Shown here one piece after another: positions 33,537 to 44,342 of a DNA stretch of 64,000 nucleotides (position 1 is the first letter of the stretch; each line of letters opens with the position of its first letter). The notes beneath the pieces were generated by a model that ran no database searches, was not told the origin of the DNA, and worked only from the letters and a program-made list of their open reading frames with translations. The translations under genes were made by a program, and so were the position numbers. The DNA comes from Datura wrightii (taxonomy: Eukaryota > Streptophyta > Magnoliopsida > Solanales > Solanaceae): assembly GCA_035772735.1 (NCBI GenBank), contig JASDFA010000003.1:61376501-61440500 (forward strand), read 5' to 3'.

Positions 33537-34865
33537 CAAGATTTATTTTGAAACATACAACAAGATCAATCATAGGTGGGAACATCTACTCCAAATCATG
33601 TGGTAAGCTGCATGCAGAAATATTTAACTCGACATACCACAAGCTAGAATTTATGAAAAATTGGGAAACTTCACTTTAAACAATGTGGTAAGCTTATGTC
33701 GGGAAAGTCATTGCTTTAAATCAACATGTGGGCATCACCCAAAGCTTTATCCTACTTGAATCTAATCAATTCATTTTTAAAACAACAACATAATCATGGG
33801 TAGTTTTAGAAACATGCTTTTCATCATCAACCTCATCATCATCACACATTTGTCATAAATCACTTCTTTTATGAAGTCATCATCCATGGGCGTTTTGGAT
33901 TAAAAATTTGGAAAACAATTTTTATAAGGAAAAACAACTTAGAATCTGCCCAAGCTTCATAATCCATCTATATAAATACAATCTAATCATACCCATTTAT
34001 AGAGATTGAAGAATCATGCAATTGGGTAAAATCCCATACTTGATCATAGACAATCTATCACATTTTGATAGGAATTGGGCATGGGTGTGGAAGAAGACAC
34101 CCACTCATAGCCTTACATACCTGGGAATGATGAATTCTAACACCCCCTAATTGCCCAAGCTAAGATTCTAATGGAAACCTTGAGATTTTTCCTTGAATCT
34201 CCTCTTCAAACCTTCAAACTTGCATGCATGGGAAGAATGACTTAGAATAGGCTTTTCCCCTCTCAAAACCCCTCAAAACGATCCTTAAATGACATAGTAT
34301 AGGCCCCTAGAACTTGGGAAATGACAGAAATAACCTTATTGAATTCGCAAAAGATTTATCACTAGGCCAAACAACAGATTCATACCACGAGTAGACAGGA
34401 TGACTCATCCTTAGATACCACGAGTCGTTCCATTGATCGTTGTATCCCCTTCAGAAATTTCTGAATGCCTTCACAACGAGCCTCACCACGACTCGTTGTA
34501 TCCTACAACAGGTCATGGTTTCCATCCGTTGTTTCCACTGGAGATCTGGGTTCCCTAACCATGACTCTTCACAAAGGATCGTTGCAAGCCACGATGGGTG
34601 GTTGGATGACCCGTTATACTCCCCAACTGCTAAGTCCATCTCTTCCCACGACCACTAACGACAACTTGTTGTTTCTTACAACGAGTCGTTACATCAACCG
34701 TTGCTTCCACTGCCACCTAAACACCTGAACCCACAACTGCCAACAACAGCTTGTGGTTACCTACCACGAGTCATTGTACCTCTCGTTCTGCAACTTTTCC
34801 CCAACTTTCAGTAGTTTTGCATTTTTAATTCCCGGACCTACTCTATGCACTTCCAGGGTATTATA
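33537..34865 (-). mobile_element. 5' portion of Tekay F 3' LTR
   Basis: Minus-oriented, starting TATAATACCCTGG at 34865. It carries an array of ACGAGTCGT-like words (34390-34770), GGGTGTGGAAGAAGACACCC and CATACCTGGG, which match other Tekay LTRs at 44343-46640. Together with 24445-25199 it makes the 3' LTR of element F, split by the nested insertion of A. Short open stretches here are non-coding. Confidence 0.83.
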
Positions 34866-35110
34866 ATATCTCCCCTTTCGGAACATTCATCCTCGAATGT
34901 TGGAAACAAGATGAAAATAGAAACATATAATTTACCATATACAAAACTAATCATTTTAACCAAAACTGATGGAATGACTACCTCCAATTCAAAACGCACA
35001 ACTAAACTGAATTCACCAATCATACACACATCCACATACATAAAAAAAACTTGTGCACATAATTTAACATGAAGACTAAATAGAGTTTGGGTGCAAAATT
35101 GATACCTCAA
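34866..35110 (-). other. Element F 3' untranslated region with pre-PPT hairpin
   Basis: Minus strand CATTCGAGGATGAATG (34884-34899) is a 16 nt hairpin, 18 nt before the LTR start, followed by the purine tract GAAAGGGGAGATAT. No gene. Confidence 0.8.
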
Positions 35111-35650
35111 GCTGAAATTGAGTCGGTGGAGAACAAATGTGGGTATCTAGCCATCATATCCTCTTCGGCTTCCCTCGTAGCTCCTTCGACATGCTGATTT
35201 CTCCATAATACTTTTAATTGAAGCTACTTCTTTATTCCTTAGCGTACGGACTTGATGATCTAATATTTCAACGGGTACTACTTCATAACTGAGGCTGTCT
35301 TTTACACCAATGCTGTCCACCGGGACTACTAAAGCTGGATCACCCAAACACCTTTTCAAAAGTGACACATGAATCACAGGGTGAACTAAAGATAACACTA
35401 ATGGCAATTCCAACTCATATGCTGCCTTACCAACACTTGTCATAACCCGATAGGGACCAATATAGCGGGGACTGAGTTTTCCTTTATTTTTGAACCGCAT
35501 GACTCCCTTCATGGGAGATACCTTTAGAAATACCCAATGGTCCACCTCAAACTCCAAATCCCTTCTTCTCACCTCCGCATATGAATTTTGACGACTCTGA
35601 GTAGTATTCAGCCTATCCCTTATCAACTAAACCTTCATCATAGCCTCGTG
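35111..35650 (-). pseudogene. Element F integrase C-terminus and pol tail
   Basis: 159 codons (35626-35147) with RQNSYAEVRRRDLEFEVDHW, FLKVSPMKGVMRF, GKLSPRYIGPYRV and SLVHPVIHVSLLKRCLGD, the conserved C-terminal domain of gypsy integrase. The start of the chromodomain-like tail follows (LRNKEVASIK), then a frameshift in which the sequence still encodes a TWE-like motif. Confidence 0.9.
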
Positions 35651-36272
35651 AACCGAGTCTGGCCTATCATAGATGCCTTTGAAACCTCAAACTATCCGAT
35701 AGGTGATCTATACCTCTGCCCATAAAGAGCCTCGAACGGTGCAATTTGGATGATGGAATGATAGATATTATTGTAAGAAAACTTGATTAAAGGAAAGTTA
35801 TCATCCCAACTACCTTTAAAATCCATCACACAGGCCCTCAACATGTCCTCAAGAGTCTAGATTGTCCATCCATTTGCAGATGAAATGCGGTGCTGAGCTT
35901 AACCTGAGTCCAAAGTCCTTTTTTGAAAGACTGCCAAAACTAAGAGGTAAATTGAGTACCTAGGTATGAAATACTAGACAAGGGCACTCCATGAAGCCAA
36001 ACCAACTCCAAAATATACAATTTGGCATAATCATCTCCTGAATTTATGGTTTTGACCGGTAGGAAGTGTGTAGCCTTGGTCAACCTGTCTACTACCACCC
36101 AAATAGAATCATAGTAATGGTGAGTACGAGGTAGACTGGTAATGAAATCCATATTAATATCTTCCCACTTCCAAGTGGGAATGATGATATCCTGAAGTAC
36201 GCCTCCCGGTCTTTGATGCTCGACCTTCACTTGCTGATAGTTTGGACATTTGGCTATGATGATACAAGACAC
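35651..36272 (-). pseudogene. Element F integrase core (broken, N-terminal deletion)
   Basis: 36272-35940 has the end of the zinc domain (CPNYQQVKVEHQRPGGV, second Cys changed to Tyr), INMDFITSLPRTHHYYDSIW (first Asp) and LHGVPLSSISYLGTQF, where the second catalytic Asp is Tyr. The rest (35940-35651) is frameshifted but still shows the core end. Near 36260 the linker between RNase H and the zinc domain is deleted, fusing LKDYDISVLYH-type sequence to the zinc domain. Confidence 0.87.
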
Positions 36273-37400
36273 TTATATCATAATCTTTCAATAGTTATAG
36301 CCATTTTCTCTAATGAAGGTTCAAATCCTTCTGACAGAACATATACTGCAGTCTTTTATGGTCAGTGAACATGGCTACATGAACACCATAAAGGTAGTGC
36401 CTCCAAATCATCAAGGAAAATACTACTGCTACCAGCTCAAGATCGTGAGTCGTATAGTTCTTCTCATGAGCCTTAATCTTTCTAGAAGCGTAAGCTATAA
36501 CTTTACCATGATGCATCATAACACAACCAAGGCCAATTTTGGAGGCATCACAATAGATGATGAACCTGTTTGAACCTTTCGGCAGAGTAAAAACTGGGGC
36601 TATAGTGAGTCGTGTCTTAAACTCCTAAAAACTCTTCTCACATGCATCATACCACTGAAACTTCACCTTCTTTTGAGTTAGTCTGGTCAAAGGAGAGGAA
36701 ATGGAAGAGAATCCTTCTATTAACTATCTGTAGTAACTGCCCAAGAAACTCTTGATGTTTGACGGAGAGATGGGTCTTGGCCAGTCGTTGACTGCCGCTA
36801 TATTTTTAGGATCTACCTGAATACCCTCACTGGAGATAACATGACTGAGGAATGCCACAAACTTTAGCCAGAATTCACACTTCTAGAATTTAGTGAACAA
36901 CTAGTGGTCCTTGAGAGTATGTAACACTATCCTCAAGTGGTCTGCATGTTCCTCCTCTATTCTGGAGTAGACCAGAATATCATCTATGAAGACAATAACG
37001 TACATGTTCAGGTACAGCTTGGATACCCTGTTCATCAAATCCATAAAAGCTACAAGATCATTGGTTAGTGCGAAAGACATAACTACGAATTCATAGTGGC
37101 CATACTAAGTTCTACAGGCTATTTTTGGAATATCACATTCTCTAACTCTGAGCTGATTGTATCCAGATCTGAGATCTACTTCAGAAAAGCAGCTAGCTCC
37201 CTAGAGTTGTTCGAACAAGCCATCAATCCTGGGTAGAGGATAACTGTTCTTGATCCATGGCCTTATTCAACTGACGATAGTCGATGCACATTCTGAGTGT
37301 ACCATCTTTCTTTCACATGAATAGGACTAGGGCACCCCATGAAGAGATGTTGGGTCTAATGAAACCCATACCTAAAAGGTCCTTCAACTATTCTTTTATC
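36273..37400 (-). pseudogene. Element F RNase H and reverse transcriptase
   Basis: RNase H at 36570-36310 (MMHHGKVIAYASRKIKAHEK, THDLELVAVVFSLMIW, FTDHKRLQYMF). RT upstream to 37400 is scattered over frames: RSFLG-like, a VFIDDILVYS-type catalytic segment near 36960-37000, and DDLFEQL-type sequence near 37220. Several TAG stops sit at Gln or Trp positions. The plus-strand open frames at 36313 and 37284 are antisense shadows. Confidence 0.85.
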
Positions 37401-38110
37401 TCTTTAAGCTCAGTTGGGAGAAGGTCTATGCCGAAGTCTATTTGTTGCTCAGGAGGGACTCCGGGAAGATCCTCGGGAAATATATTAGGAAACTCATTTA
37501 CGGTTGGAACTAACTGAAGGGTTCGGGTTTTGAAACTAGAATCCTTTACCCTAACCAAGTGATAAATATACCCCTCAGATATAATTTTCCTAGCCTCAAG
37601 GTAGGAGATAAACCGACCCTTAGGCGCTGAAGTACTACCCTTCCACTCTAGGGCTGGTTCATTAGGAAAAGAGAATCTAATGACTTTGGTTCTACAGTCA
37701 ACTGAGGCATAAAAAGGGTGTAGCTAGTCCATTCCAAGAATGAGGTAAACATTTACAATATCTAACTCTACTAGATCAATGAGGTGACTTTATGTAACAT
37801 AGTGATCGAAAAATTCCTATATACCAGACTGGCTTTAACTGATTCACCAACTAGAGTAGAGATTGAATATAGTTTTGAGAGAATCTTCGAACTAATATCA
37901 AAATGGATAGCAATCTAAAGGGTTACAAAAGAAAGTGTGGCTCTTGGATCTAGTAAAGCATAAACATCTACCTGAAGATGTAACATACTAATGGTTATGT
38001 CAGTTGGGTTCTCCTGGTCCTAGCAGGAGTATAGGGCATAGAAGCGGTTCTGGCACTGACTGCCACCTATACCTGAGGTAGTACCTTATTGAGCTAAGCG
38101 ATCTGGCAGA
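37401..38110 (-). pseudogene. Element F protease region
   Basis: About 700 bp linking RT to gag. By the order of conserved blocks it holds the RT entry (EFPNIFPEDLPGVPPEQQID-type, 37440-37500), ISYLEARKIISEGYIYHLV-type linker (37550-37620) and the retropepsin (about 37700-37950). Only fragments are open. An Asp-containing active-site motif is not clearly readable. Confidence 0.7.
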
Positions 38111-39180
38111 GTTGCTTATGTAGTGGACTGGGCCTTCTCCTGTACAGCTGATAGCCAATCTCTCAACCTGTGACCCAGCTGGCCACAACCAAAACAACCC
38201 TCCTTGCCTAGGCGGCACTCACCTGGATGGTTCTTACCATACTCAGGACATACCGAAAAAATGCAAGCTGGTTGAGACATGAATCTGAGACTAGGAGCTT
38301 GATGTTTCACCCCTATGATCTTTACAGGGCTTGGAGGAAGGAGCACTGGCTGAAGAGGATGTTGGAGGTCTCTATTGCTGCTGTGGGTGACTACCACCAC
38401 ATGATCTTTACTGCAAATACTCGAACTGACCTGTCCTTTCCCGTTTAGTTTCCATTTCTATATCCTTTAGTTTCTCGGCCTCTATCTGCTTTGCATGGAT
38501 AATAAACCTGGAGATGTCCATCTCGTTGATAAGCATGGTGGTCCTGCACTAAACCACCAAGTCTGAGACCCCATTCATGAATTTGAGCATGTGAGCTCTC
38601 GTCTCAGCAACAATTTTTGAAGCATACTTTAATAGTTGAGTGAACTTCAAGGAATACTCCTACATCGTCATGTTGTTCTATTTCAAATTCACAAACTCAG
38701 CGGCCTTAGCTTCCCTAAACACCCAAGGAAAGAACCTATCTAGGAACAGAGTCATGAACTCGTTCCACTTCGCTGGACCTGCTCTAACCTGCCTCCTTTC
38801 CTTCCAATGTGTATACCATATGTGGGCCACTCCTTCCAGCTAATAGGTGTTCAACTTTGTACTTTTGATAGAGGTAAGACCCATGATTTGGGTGATCTTA
38901 TGAACCATATCGATGAAGTCTTGTGGTTCCTCATCTACCTTAGACCTATGAAATTCCGGAGGATTTATCCTAGTGAAGTCCTGGACTCTTGAAACAGTTG
39001 TAGGTCCACTTGTATTTGTAGGTACGACAGCATACTGGTTGACCTGGTTGGTCACCGCTTGGGCTAGTATTTGAATAGCAGCCTAAATTCAGTCAGTATC
39101 ACCTGATCATCCTGAGGGGCTGCTGGAGCTGGTGGGGCTTGCTGGTTGGCATTACCAGCCCTCCTTCCATTTTTTTCTGG
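38111..39180 (-). pseudogene. Element F gag
   Basis: 39055-38840 (ARINPPEFHRSKVDEEPQDF-like Gag start of the core domain, MVHKITQIMGLT), then EFMTLFLDRFFPWVFREAKA-type core to about 38640, and a Lys/Arg linker. A zinc knuckle at about 38200-38160 reads CFGCGQLGHRLRDW, where the last Cys is Trp. Stops separate the pieces. Gag spacing matches Tekay elements E and B. Confidence 0.83.
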
Positions 39181-39388
39181 GAGGCATCGTCAACAAAAAA
39201 TGGTAGAGCACGAGTTAGAAGGACATTTTAGAGGTTCATACTCTACGAACGATAAGAATCATGAAGAAAAGGGAATTCTCCTAGAAACGCCTCATAAGTG
39301 TGGCGCTCTTCACACCCATGAAAAGGACTCTACTTGACACAGCTTTTAGAAATCCTAGGACACTCTAAACTAGATGCTATGATACCAA
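39181..39388 (-). other. Element F leader and primer-binding site
   Basis: The primer site TTGGTATCATAGCATC (minus, 39388 leftward) differs from the tRNA-Met complement TTGGTATCAGAGC by one base after TTGGTATCA. Between it and gag lies about 200 bp with no conserved gene. Confidence 0.8.
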
Positions 39389-39391
39389 GTT

Positions 39392-40658
39392 TATCACGAC
39401 CTGAGTCTACACCCTGGATGTGACACGACACTTAGAATCACAAGTGACACCATGGAAACCCATGGCATGGCATAATCTTACCTGGCAAATACTTAAGAAG
39501 AATACTGAGCAGAAGAATAACTGAAGTATAAAAACATTCTTTTGCATAAATAGATAATATTTGAGAAATATTGAAGTTTTAGTCAATCACTCAAAATGAT
39601 AAACTAAAATTAATACTACACTACCTAAAAGCCTCTAATAACTGATTAGCTGTTGGGACAAGCCCCCGCCTAACTCTAAAGTCTGAAAATCTAGAAACAA
39701 AAATAACTGAAATCAAAGACTCTGGCCCTCGAAAGATGAGGACTCACCACTATCAACTATTGGGTATCAGCGAAGAAACTAGCAGAACCACTGAGGCTGG
39801 GTACCTGAGCCTTGAAATCACACATACCTACAGGAGAATTCTCAAAGAAAACACTTGAGAACCTGAGAATAAGATTGAAACCCTTGCTCTTCCCTAGAAC
39901 TGCCTATCTGAGTCTTTACGGAGGAATTTCTAAGAGAGTGAGTTGAGAATTAGGAGGAATTCCGACTAACTCCCTTTAACCCCTGAATATTTACCCTAAA
40001 GTGACATAGTTTAGGAACTAAAATAGCAGGAGGTTACAAAAATTCCCTTGGAGAAAAGTATAAAAAATTGTCAGTCTAGATCCAATAGGTCACACAACGA
40101 GTAAGTGGTCATGACCAGTCATTGTTCCTGGGTCTGGAAGTCCACTTACTGGACTTCAACCAATGGTTGGAAAGGATGACTCACTAGAGGATCTGATGGG
40201 TTATCAAATGCTGTCGTTGTCACTGGAAATTTTGAAAATTCCTAAACTTCTCCCAACAGACGGACACAACGACCCATAAGATGGAACAACGGGTCGTTGG
40301 TTCCACTCATTTTCACTAGAGGAAGTTTGAACAATATCTGGATTTCATCTAACGGCTTGATAGGTTGAGTTGTTACTTCTTCTAATGACTCATCACTAGG
40401 ATCGTTGGTTCAGGGGAAGATTTTGACAAGATTCTGGACTTTGTCACAATGGGAAACATGACGACTCATTACCTCATACAACGAGTCGTTCTATGTCTCA
40501 TTGGTACTTCAGAAATAATTTGCAGAAGCTAACAACGACTCTTCTAATGGGTCATTGGTACTGACAATAACTCATTGGTTGAGTTATTTTGAGGCAAAAA
40601 GTTTTTTCTTTTCAGGCTTGGTTTTGGGTTTAACCTTAGGAACTTTTGGGGTATTACA
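39392..40658 (-). mobile_element. 5' LTR of element F (1.27 kb)
   Basis: Minus strand: start TGTAATACCCCAAAAG at 40658, end GGTCGTGATA at 39392, followed by the primer site. It is about 1 kb shorter than other Tekay LTRs here and differs strongly from the 3' LTR piece at 33537-34865, so an internal deletion or an LTR swap is likely. It contains ACGAGTCGT-type words (40080-40560). It interrupts Athila fragment G at 40659. Confidence 0.85.
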
Positions 40659-41080
40659 ATTCATCCTACAAGTGGACTTCATCATTCATATTATGAGGCG
40701 GACGAAGCAGTTCCTATCATTTTGGAAGAGGAGTCTTAGCCACCACGAATTTAGTAATCATGTGAAGTCGGGTAAGATGTCAATGACTATGGATGGTCAA
40801 GAGGTAGTCTTTGATGTTTTCAAGGAGGCAAGGTTTCCACCTCATTATAAGGAGCTAAAGGCCATCATGGCAGTAGAGCCTAAAGTGTCCACAAGAGGTT
40901 TAGAGCAGTATTTATCATAGGAAGATCCACTTGGGAGAGCGTTGGTATATGGGAAGGAATAGGGGAAGAGATTAGACTTTGATAAATGTTTAGCTTTTTT
41001 GGATGTTACCAGCTCCTACCTCAGGAGAGATGCTCCTTTGAAGATACTTGACAAATCCTTGACTTGGGAGAGGCCAAAGC
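40659..41080 (+). pseudogene. Athila fragment G, pol N-terminal part
   Basis: Open from 40659 (QVDFIIHIMRRTKQFLSFWK) to a TAG at 40918, then onward to 41080 (RLDFDKCLAFLDVTSSYLRR). The final codons (WERPKL) continue past the solo LTR into ELKPLPSHLKYAYLG at 43450. This is the segment between protease and RT of Athila pol. The longer 121-codon frame starting at 40555 is a fusion with LTR sequence. Confidence 0.75.
41076..41080. other. Target-site duplication AAAGC, left
   Basis: Identical to 43414-43418, flanking the solo LTR. Five bases is the normal duplication size for gypsy integrase. Confidence 0.92.
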
Positions 41081-43413
41081 TATTATACCCCCAAAGCCTA
41101 AAGATCAGACTCGGGAGTTGAAATAGAGAAATTCTTAAAAAACTGGCACCAAGCATAAAATGAGTCATGGGATTACTGGTTGGTGCGGCCCACGTGTCGT
41201 GACGTGACTCGTGGGGAGGCTAGTTAGGAATTCGGATGTTTGAGAAAAAGGATCCCCATGGGCATGGAAATGACTCATGGTCAGACCCCGCGAGTTGTTA
41301 GGTCAGTCGTGGGGTAGGTAAGGAAAGAAAAGAGAAGAAGGGAGACAGTGCACTCGATGGGAGGACCCCACGAGTCGTGGTTAGTCCCCATGATTTGTAG
41401 GGTGAGTCATGGTCAAGCAGGGAAGATTTTGTTGAAGCTCAGGCAGTATACTTCACGATCCACTCCATGAGACATGACCCTTGACGATGAGTGGTTAGGT
41501 CCCTCATTGGGACCAACTGATAGTTAATTTCGGCAAATTTAGTAAGGGCTTTTCCATAATTCCTAATTGTCTAGAGCTTGAACTACGTCGTTTTGAGTTA
41601 TGAATAGTAACTTTTAAAGGGGTTAAGTTCATTTTAGGCCTTATTCTTCACGCATGCAAGGTAGAAGACTTGAGAGGGTGATCAAGCCTAACATTCATCA
41701 ATTCCTCTTCAATTTCCTATTGGGCATTTAAGTGTAAGAATCAACTATTAACAAGTACGTAGGGTTATGAATGGGTGACTTCCTTCACACCCATTCCCAA
41801 TCCCTCTCTAAAGTATGAAATTTATATGTCTACTCTACGGGGTTTCAACCCAAATTCATGAACCTCCTATTTTATACATGGGTATGATTTAATTATGATT
41901 CTACTATTGAATTATGAAGCATGGAAAATTTTTATTATGTTCTCAATTTAAAATCATGTTTCTAGTTTTATAAATTAAAAGCCCATTGAAGAGATGTTCA
42001 TGAAAGATGAGATTTACAATGAATATATGATGATGATGAGATATTATGATAAAAAGAATATTTTAAAGCTACCCATGTTTACAATTATGTTTTCGATGAG
42101 AATTGAGATTTCTAAGTATGATAAAGCTTTGGGAAATGCCCACATGTTTAGTATGAATGATGATTTTCCCGAATCAAGCTTACCACATTGTTTTGGAGCG
42201 AAGACTCCCATGTATGTTTTCATCTTGTGGTATGTTTTGAGTTGAAGTTTTCATATGCATAGCTTACCACATGGGTTTGGAGCAAAGACTCCTAATTATC
42301 TTTTAGCTTGGGGTATGTTTTGAGTTAAAGCTTCTCTTATGCATGATTTAATCTTTGAGATGTATTTGATTTATGAGCTTCGTCAATTGATGATGTTGAG
42401 CTTCATTGAATAACAATGTAGAGCATATGCATGTTTTTGGAAGTAGTGTCTAGCACCGAGCAGGCTAAGGGTCGATCAACCTATGCCTCAGAACTACGCG
42501 CCCACATAGGTTTATACATTATGACTCTAGGACCTCCCTAGTGAACTTCCCCTTCCCGAATGGGCCTTCATCTTGATATCAATATCATGGTATCCTCCCT
42601 AGCCCCAGCAAGGCTTTGGATGACTCTACCCATTTGAGTGTGATAGTTGGGACCATATATGTTCTACCGTGGTGTGTCGGTTAAAAGACGAGTCTCCCAT
42701 TGTTCCCCATGATTTCAGATATGCATATTTCATTACTCATGAGATTTATATATATGCATTTTCTAAAGAAAGTTTGACTCAATGTTTAGCTTTTCTCATA
42801 AATATCATATTTCAGCTTTGAATCAATTGATTATGTTATGATATGTTATGTTATGATGAGATTATGATTTCAGAAAGAATGCATGCAAGCCCTACTCTCA
42901 AACTCTTGATGATTATGTTTTATATTACGCATTGTCTTTGAATGATTTTAATTACTTTAGCGATTTACTTACCTTACATACTCGGTACATTCTACGTACT
43001 GGCCACATACTCTATGTTGTATCCTTTTATAATACAGGACCCGACTCTCAGGTTCAGCCCCAGTCATAGTCCATCTTCTGAGATTGCATTATTCGTGTTG
43101 GTGAGTCCTCATCTCCCGAGGACTAGACTCTTCAGATTTCTTATATGTATTTCAGTTTCAGTTTAGTTGAGTTAGTTGGGGTATTGTCCCTTCAACTCAT
43201 CATGTTTAGAGGCTTTTCATACATATGTATATACTCAGCTTCAAATTATGTTTTCTGATGTTATGTTTATTTTTAGACTTCAGCTATGTGTTGATTGTTG
43301 ACTATTCAGTTTCTTGATTGAGTTAGATGTATGCTTATGCCATGGGTCGACTTGGGGTTTTTCGGGGCTCCTTGTCCCGTGTTACAATCCAGGCCTTGGT
43401 TTGGGTCATGACA
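41081..43413 (+). mobile_element. Solo Tekay LTR (2333 bp)
   Basis: Complete LTR (TATTATACCCCC to GGGTCATGACA) with perfect AAAGC duplications and no internal sequence. It is the usual product of recombination between the two LTRs of one element. It cuts Athila pol fragment G cleanly and can serve as the reference length for the family. Word arrays of TCGTGGGG/GACTCGTGG type lie at 41190-41490. Low-coding open frames at 41994-42245 and 42942-43166 lie within LTR sequence and are not genes. Confidence 0.94.
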
Positions 43414-43418
43414 AAAGC
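43414..43418. other. Target-site duplication AAAGC, right
   Basis: Matches 41076-41080 on the other side of the solo LTR. Confidence 0.92.
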
Positions 43419-44342
43419 CTTCCATTGAAAATTAACTAGTTATTGAATTGAAGCCTTTACCTTCTCACTTGAAATATGCTTATTTAGGAAGTGATAACAC
43501 ACTACCTGTGATAATATCTGCTTTGTTATCTGATGCACAGCTTGACATGTTGTTGAAAGTGTCACAGCATCATGTGACAACAATTGGTTGGACCATGGAT
43601 GACATAAAGGAGATAAGCAGTTCCTTTTTCATGCATAAAATACTGTTAGAAGAGGGTGTCAGACCCAGTGTTGAACACTATAGGAGACTAAACCCGATCA
43701 TGAAGTAGGTGGTGGAGAAGGAAATAATAAAGTGGTTAGATGCGAGGGTCATCTACCATATTTCAGACTGTCATTGGGTGAGCCTAGTTCAATGTGTCCC
43801 CAAAAATGGTGGGATGACAGTGGTGCGGAATGAGAGATGAATTGATACCCCAGAGAATCGTCGCAAGGTGGAGGATCTTCATTGACTATCAGAAGCTTAA
43901 TACAGCACAAGGAAAGGTCACTTTCCATTGCCCTTCTTGGACCAGATATTAGATATGTTAGCTGGGCATGAATATTATTGTTTTCTAGATGGATATTCAG
44001 GATACAATCAGATCATAATCGCACAGGACCAGGAGAAGACTACTATCACTTATCCATTGATACCTTTGCATCTCGAAGGATTCCGTTTGGACTATGTAAT
44101 GCTCCAGGAATATTCCAGAGGTGCATGCTAGCTATTTTCACATACATGGTGGATAAATTCATTGAAGTGTTCATGGATGACTTCTTAGTCTATGGAAGTG
44201 ATTTTGATGACTGCTTAAATTATCTGGATGCGGTTTTAGCCAGATGTGAGTAGACCAATCTTGTACTGAATTGGGAAAAGTGCCATTTTATGGTATGTGA
44301 AGGGATAGTCCTGGGTCAAAAAATTTCAAAAGCTAGTATTAG
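43414..44342 (+). pseudogene. Athila fragment G, reverse transcriptase part
   Basis: Continues fragment G: ELKPLPSHLKYAYLGSDNTL, LPVIISALLSDAQLD, WTMDDIKE, then stops. RT core near 43925-44253 in two frames (FLDQILDMLAGHEYYCFLDG, SGYNQIIIAQDQEKTTIT, RIPFGLCNAPGIFQRCM, EVFMDDFLVYG). The DD of YMDD is kept. Athila-lineage signature (YCFLDGYSGYNQ). Element H's LTR cuts it at 44343; its RNase H and integrase are not in the window. Confidence 0.9.

Noticed and set aside
34440..34728. Overlapping short open frames on both strands
   Set aside because: They lie in the F-type LTR word array; composition is repetitive and no domain is visible.
40555..40920. 121-codon open frame with a hydrophobic N-terminus
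   Set aside because: Its first 35 codons are inside the F LTR and the rest is Athila pol; not a membrane protein gene.
41994..42245. 83-codon frame as a small host gene
   Set aside because: It lies within the solo LTR, with no conservation to a known family and no splice context.
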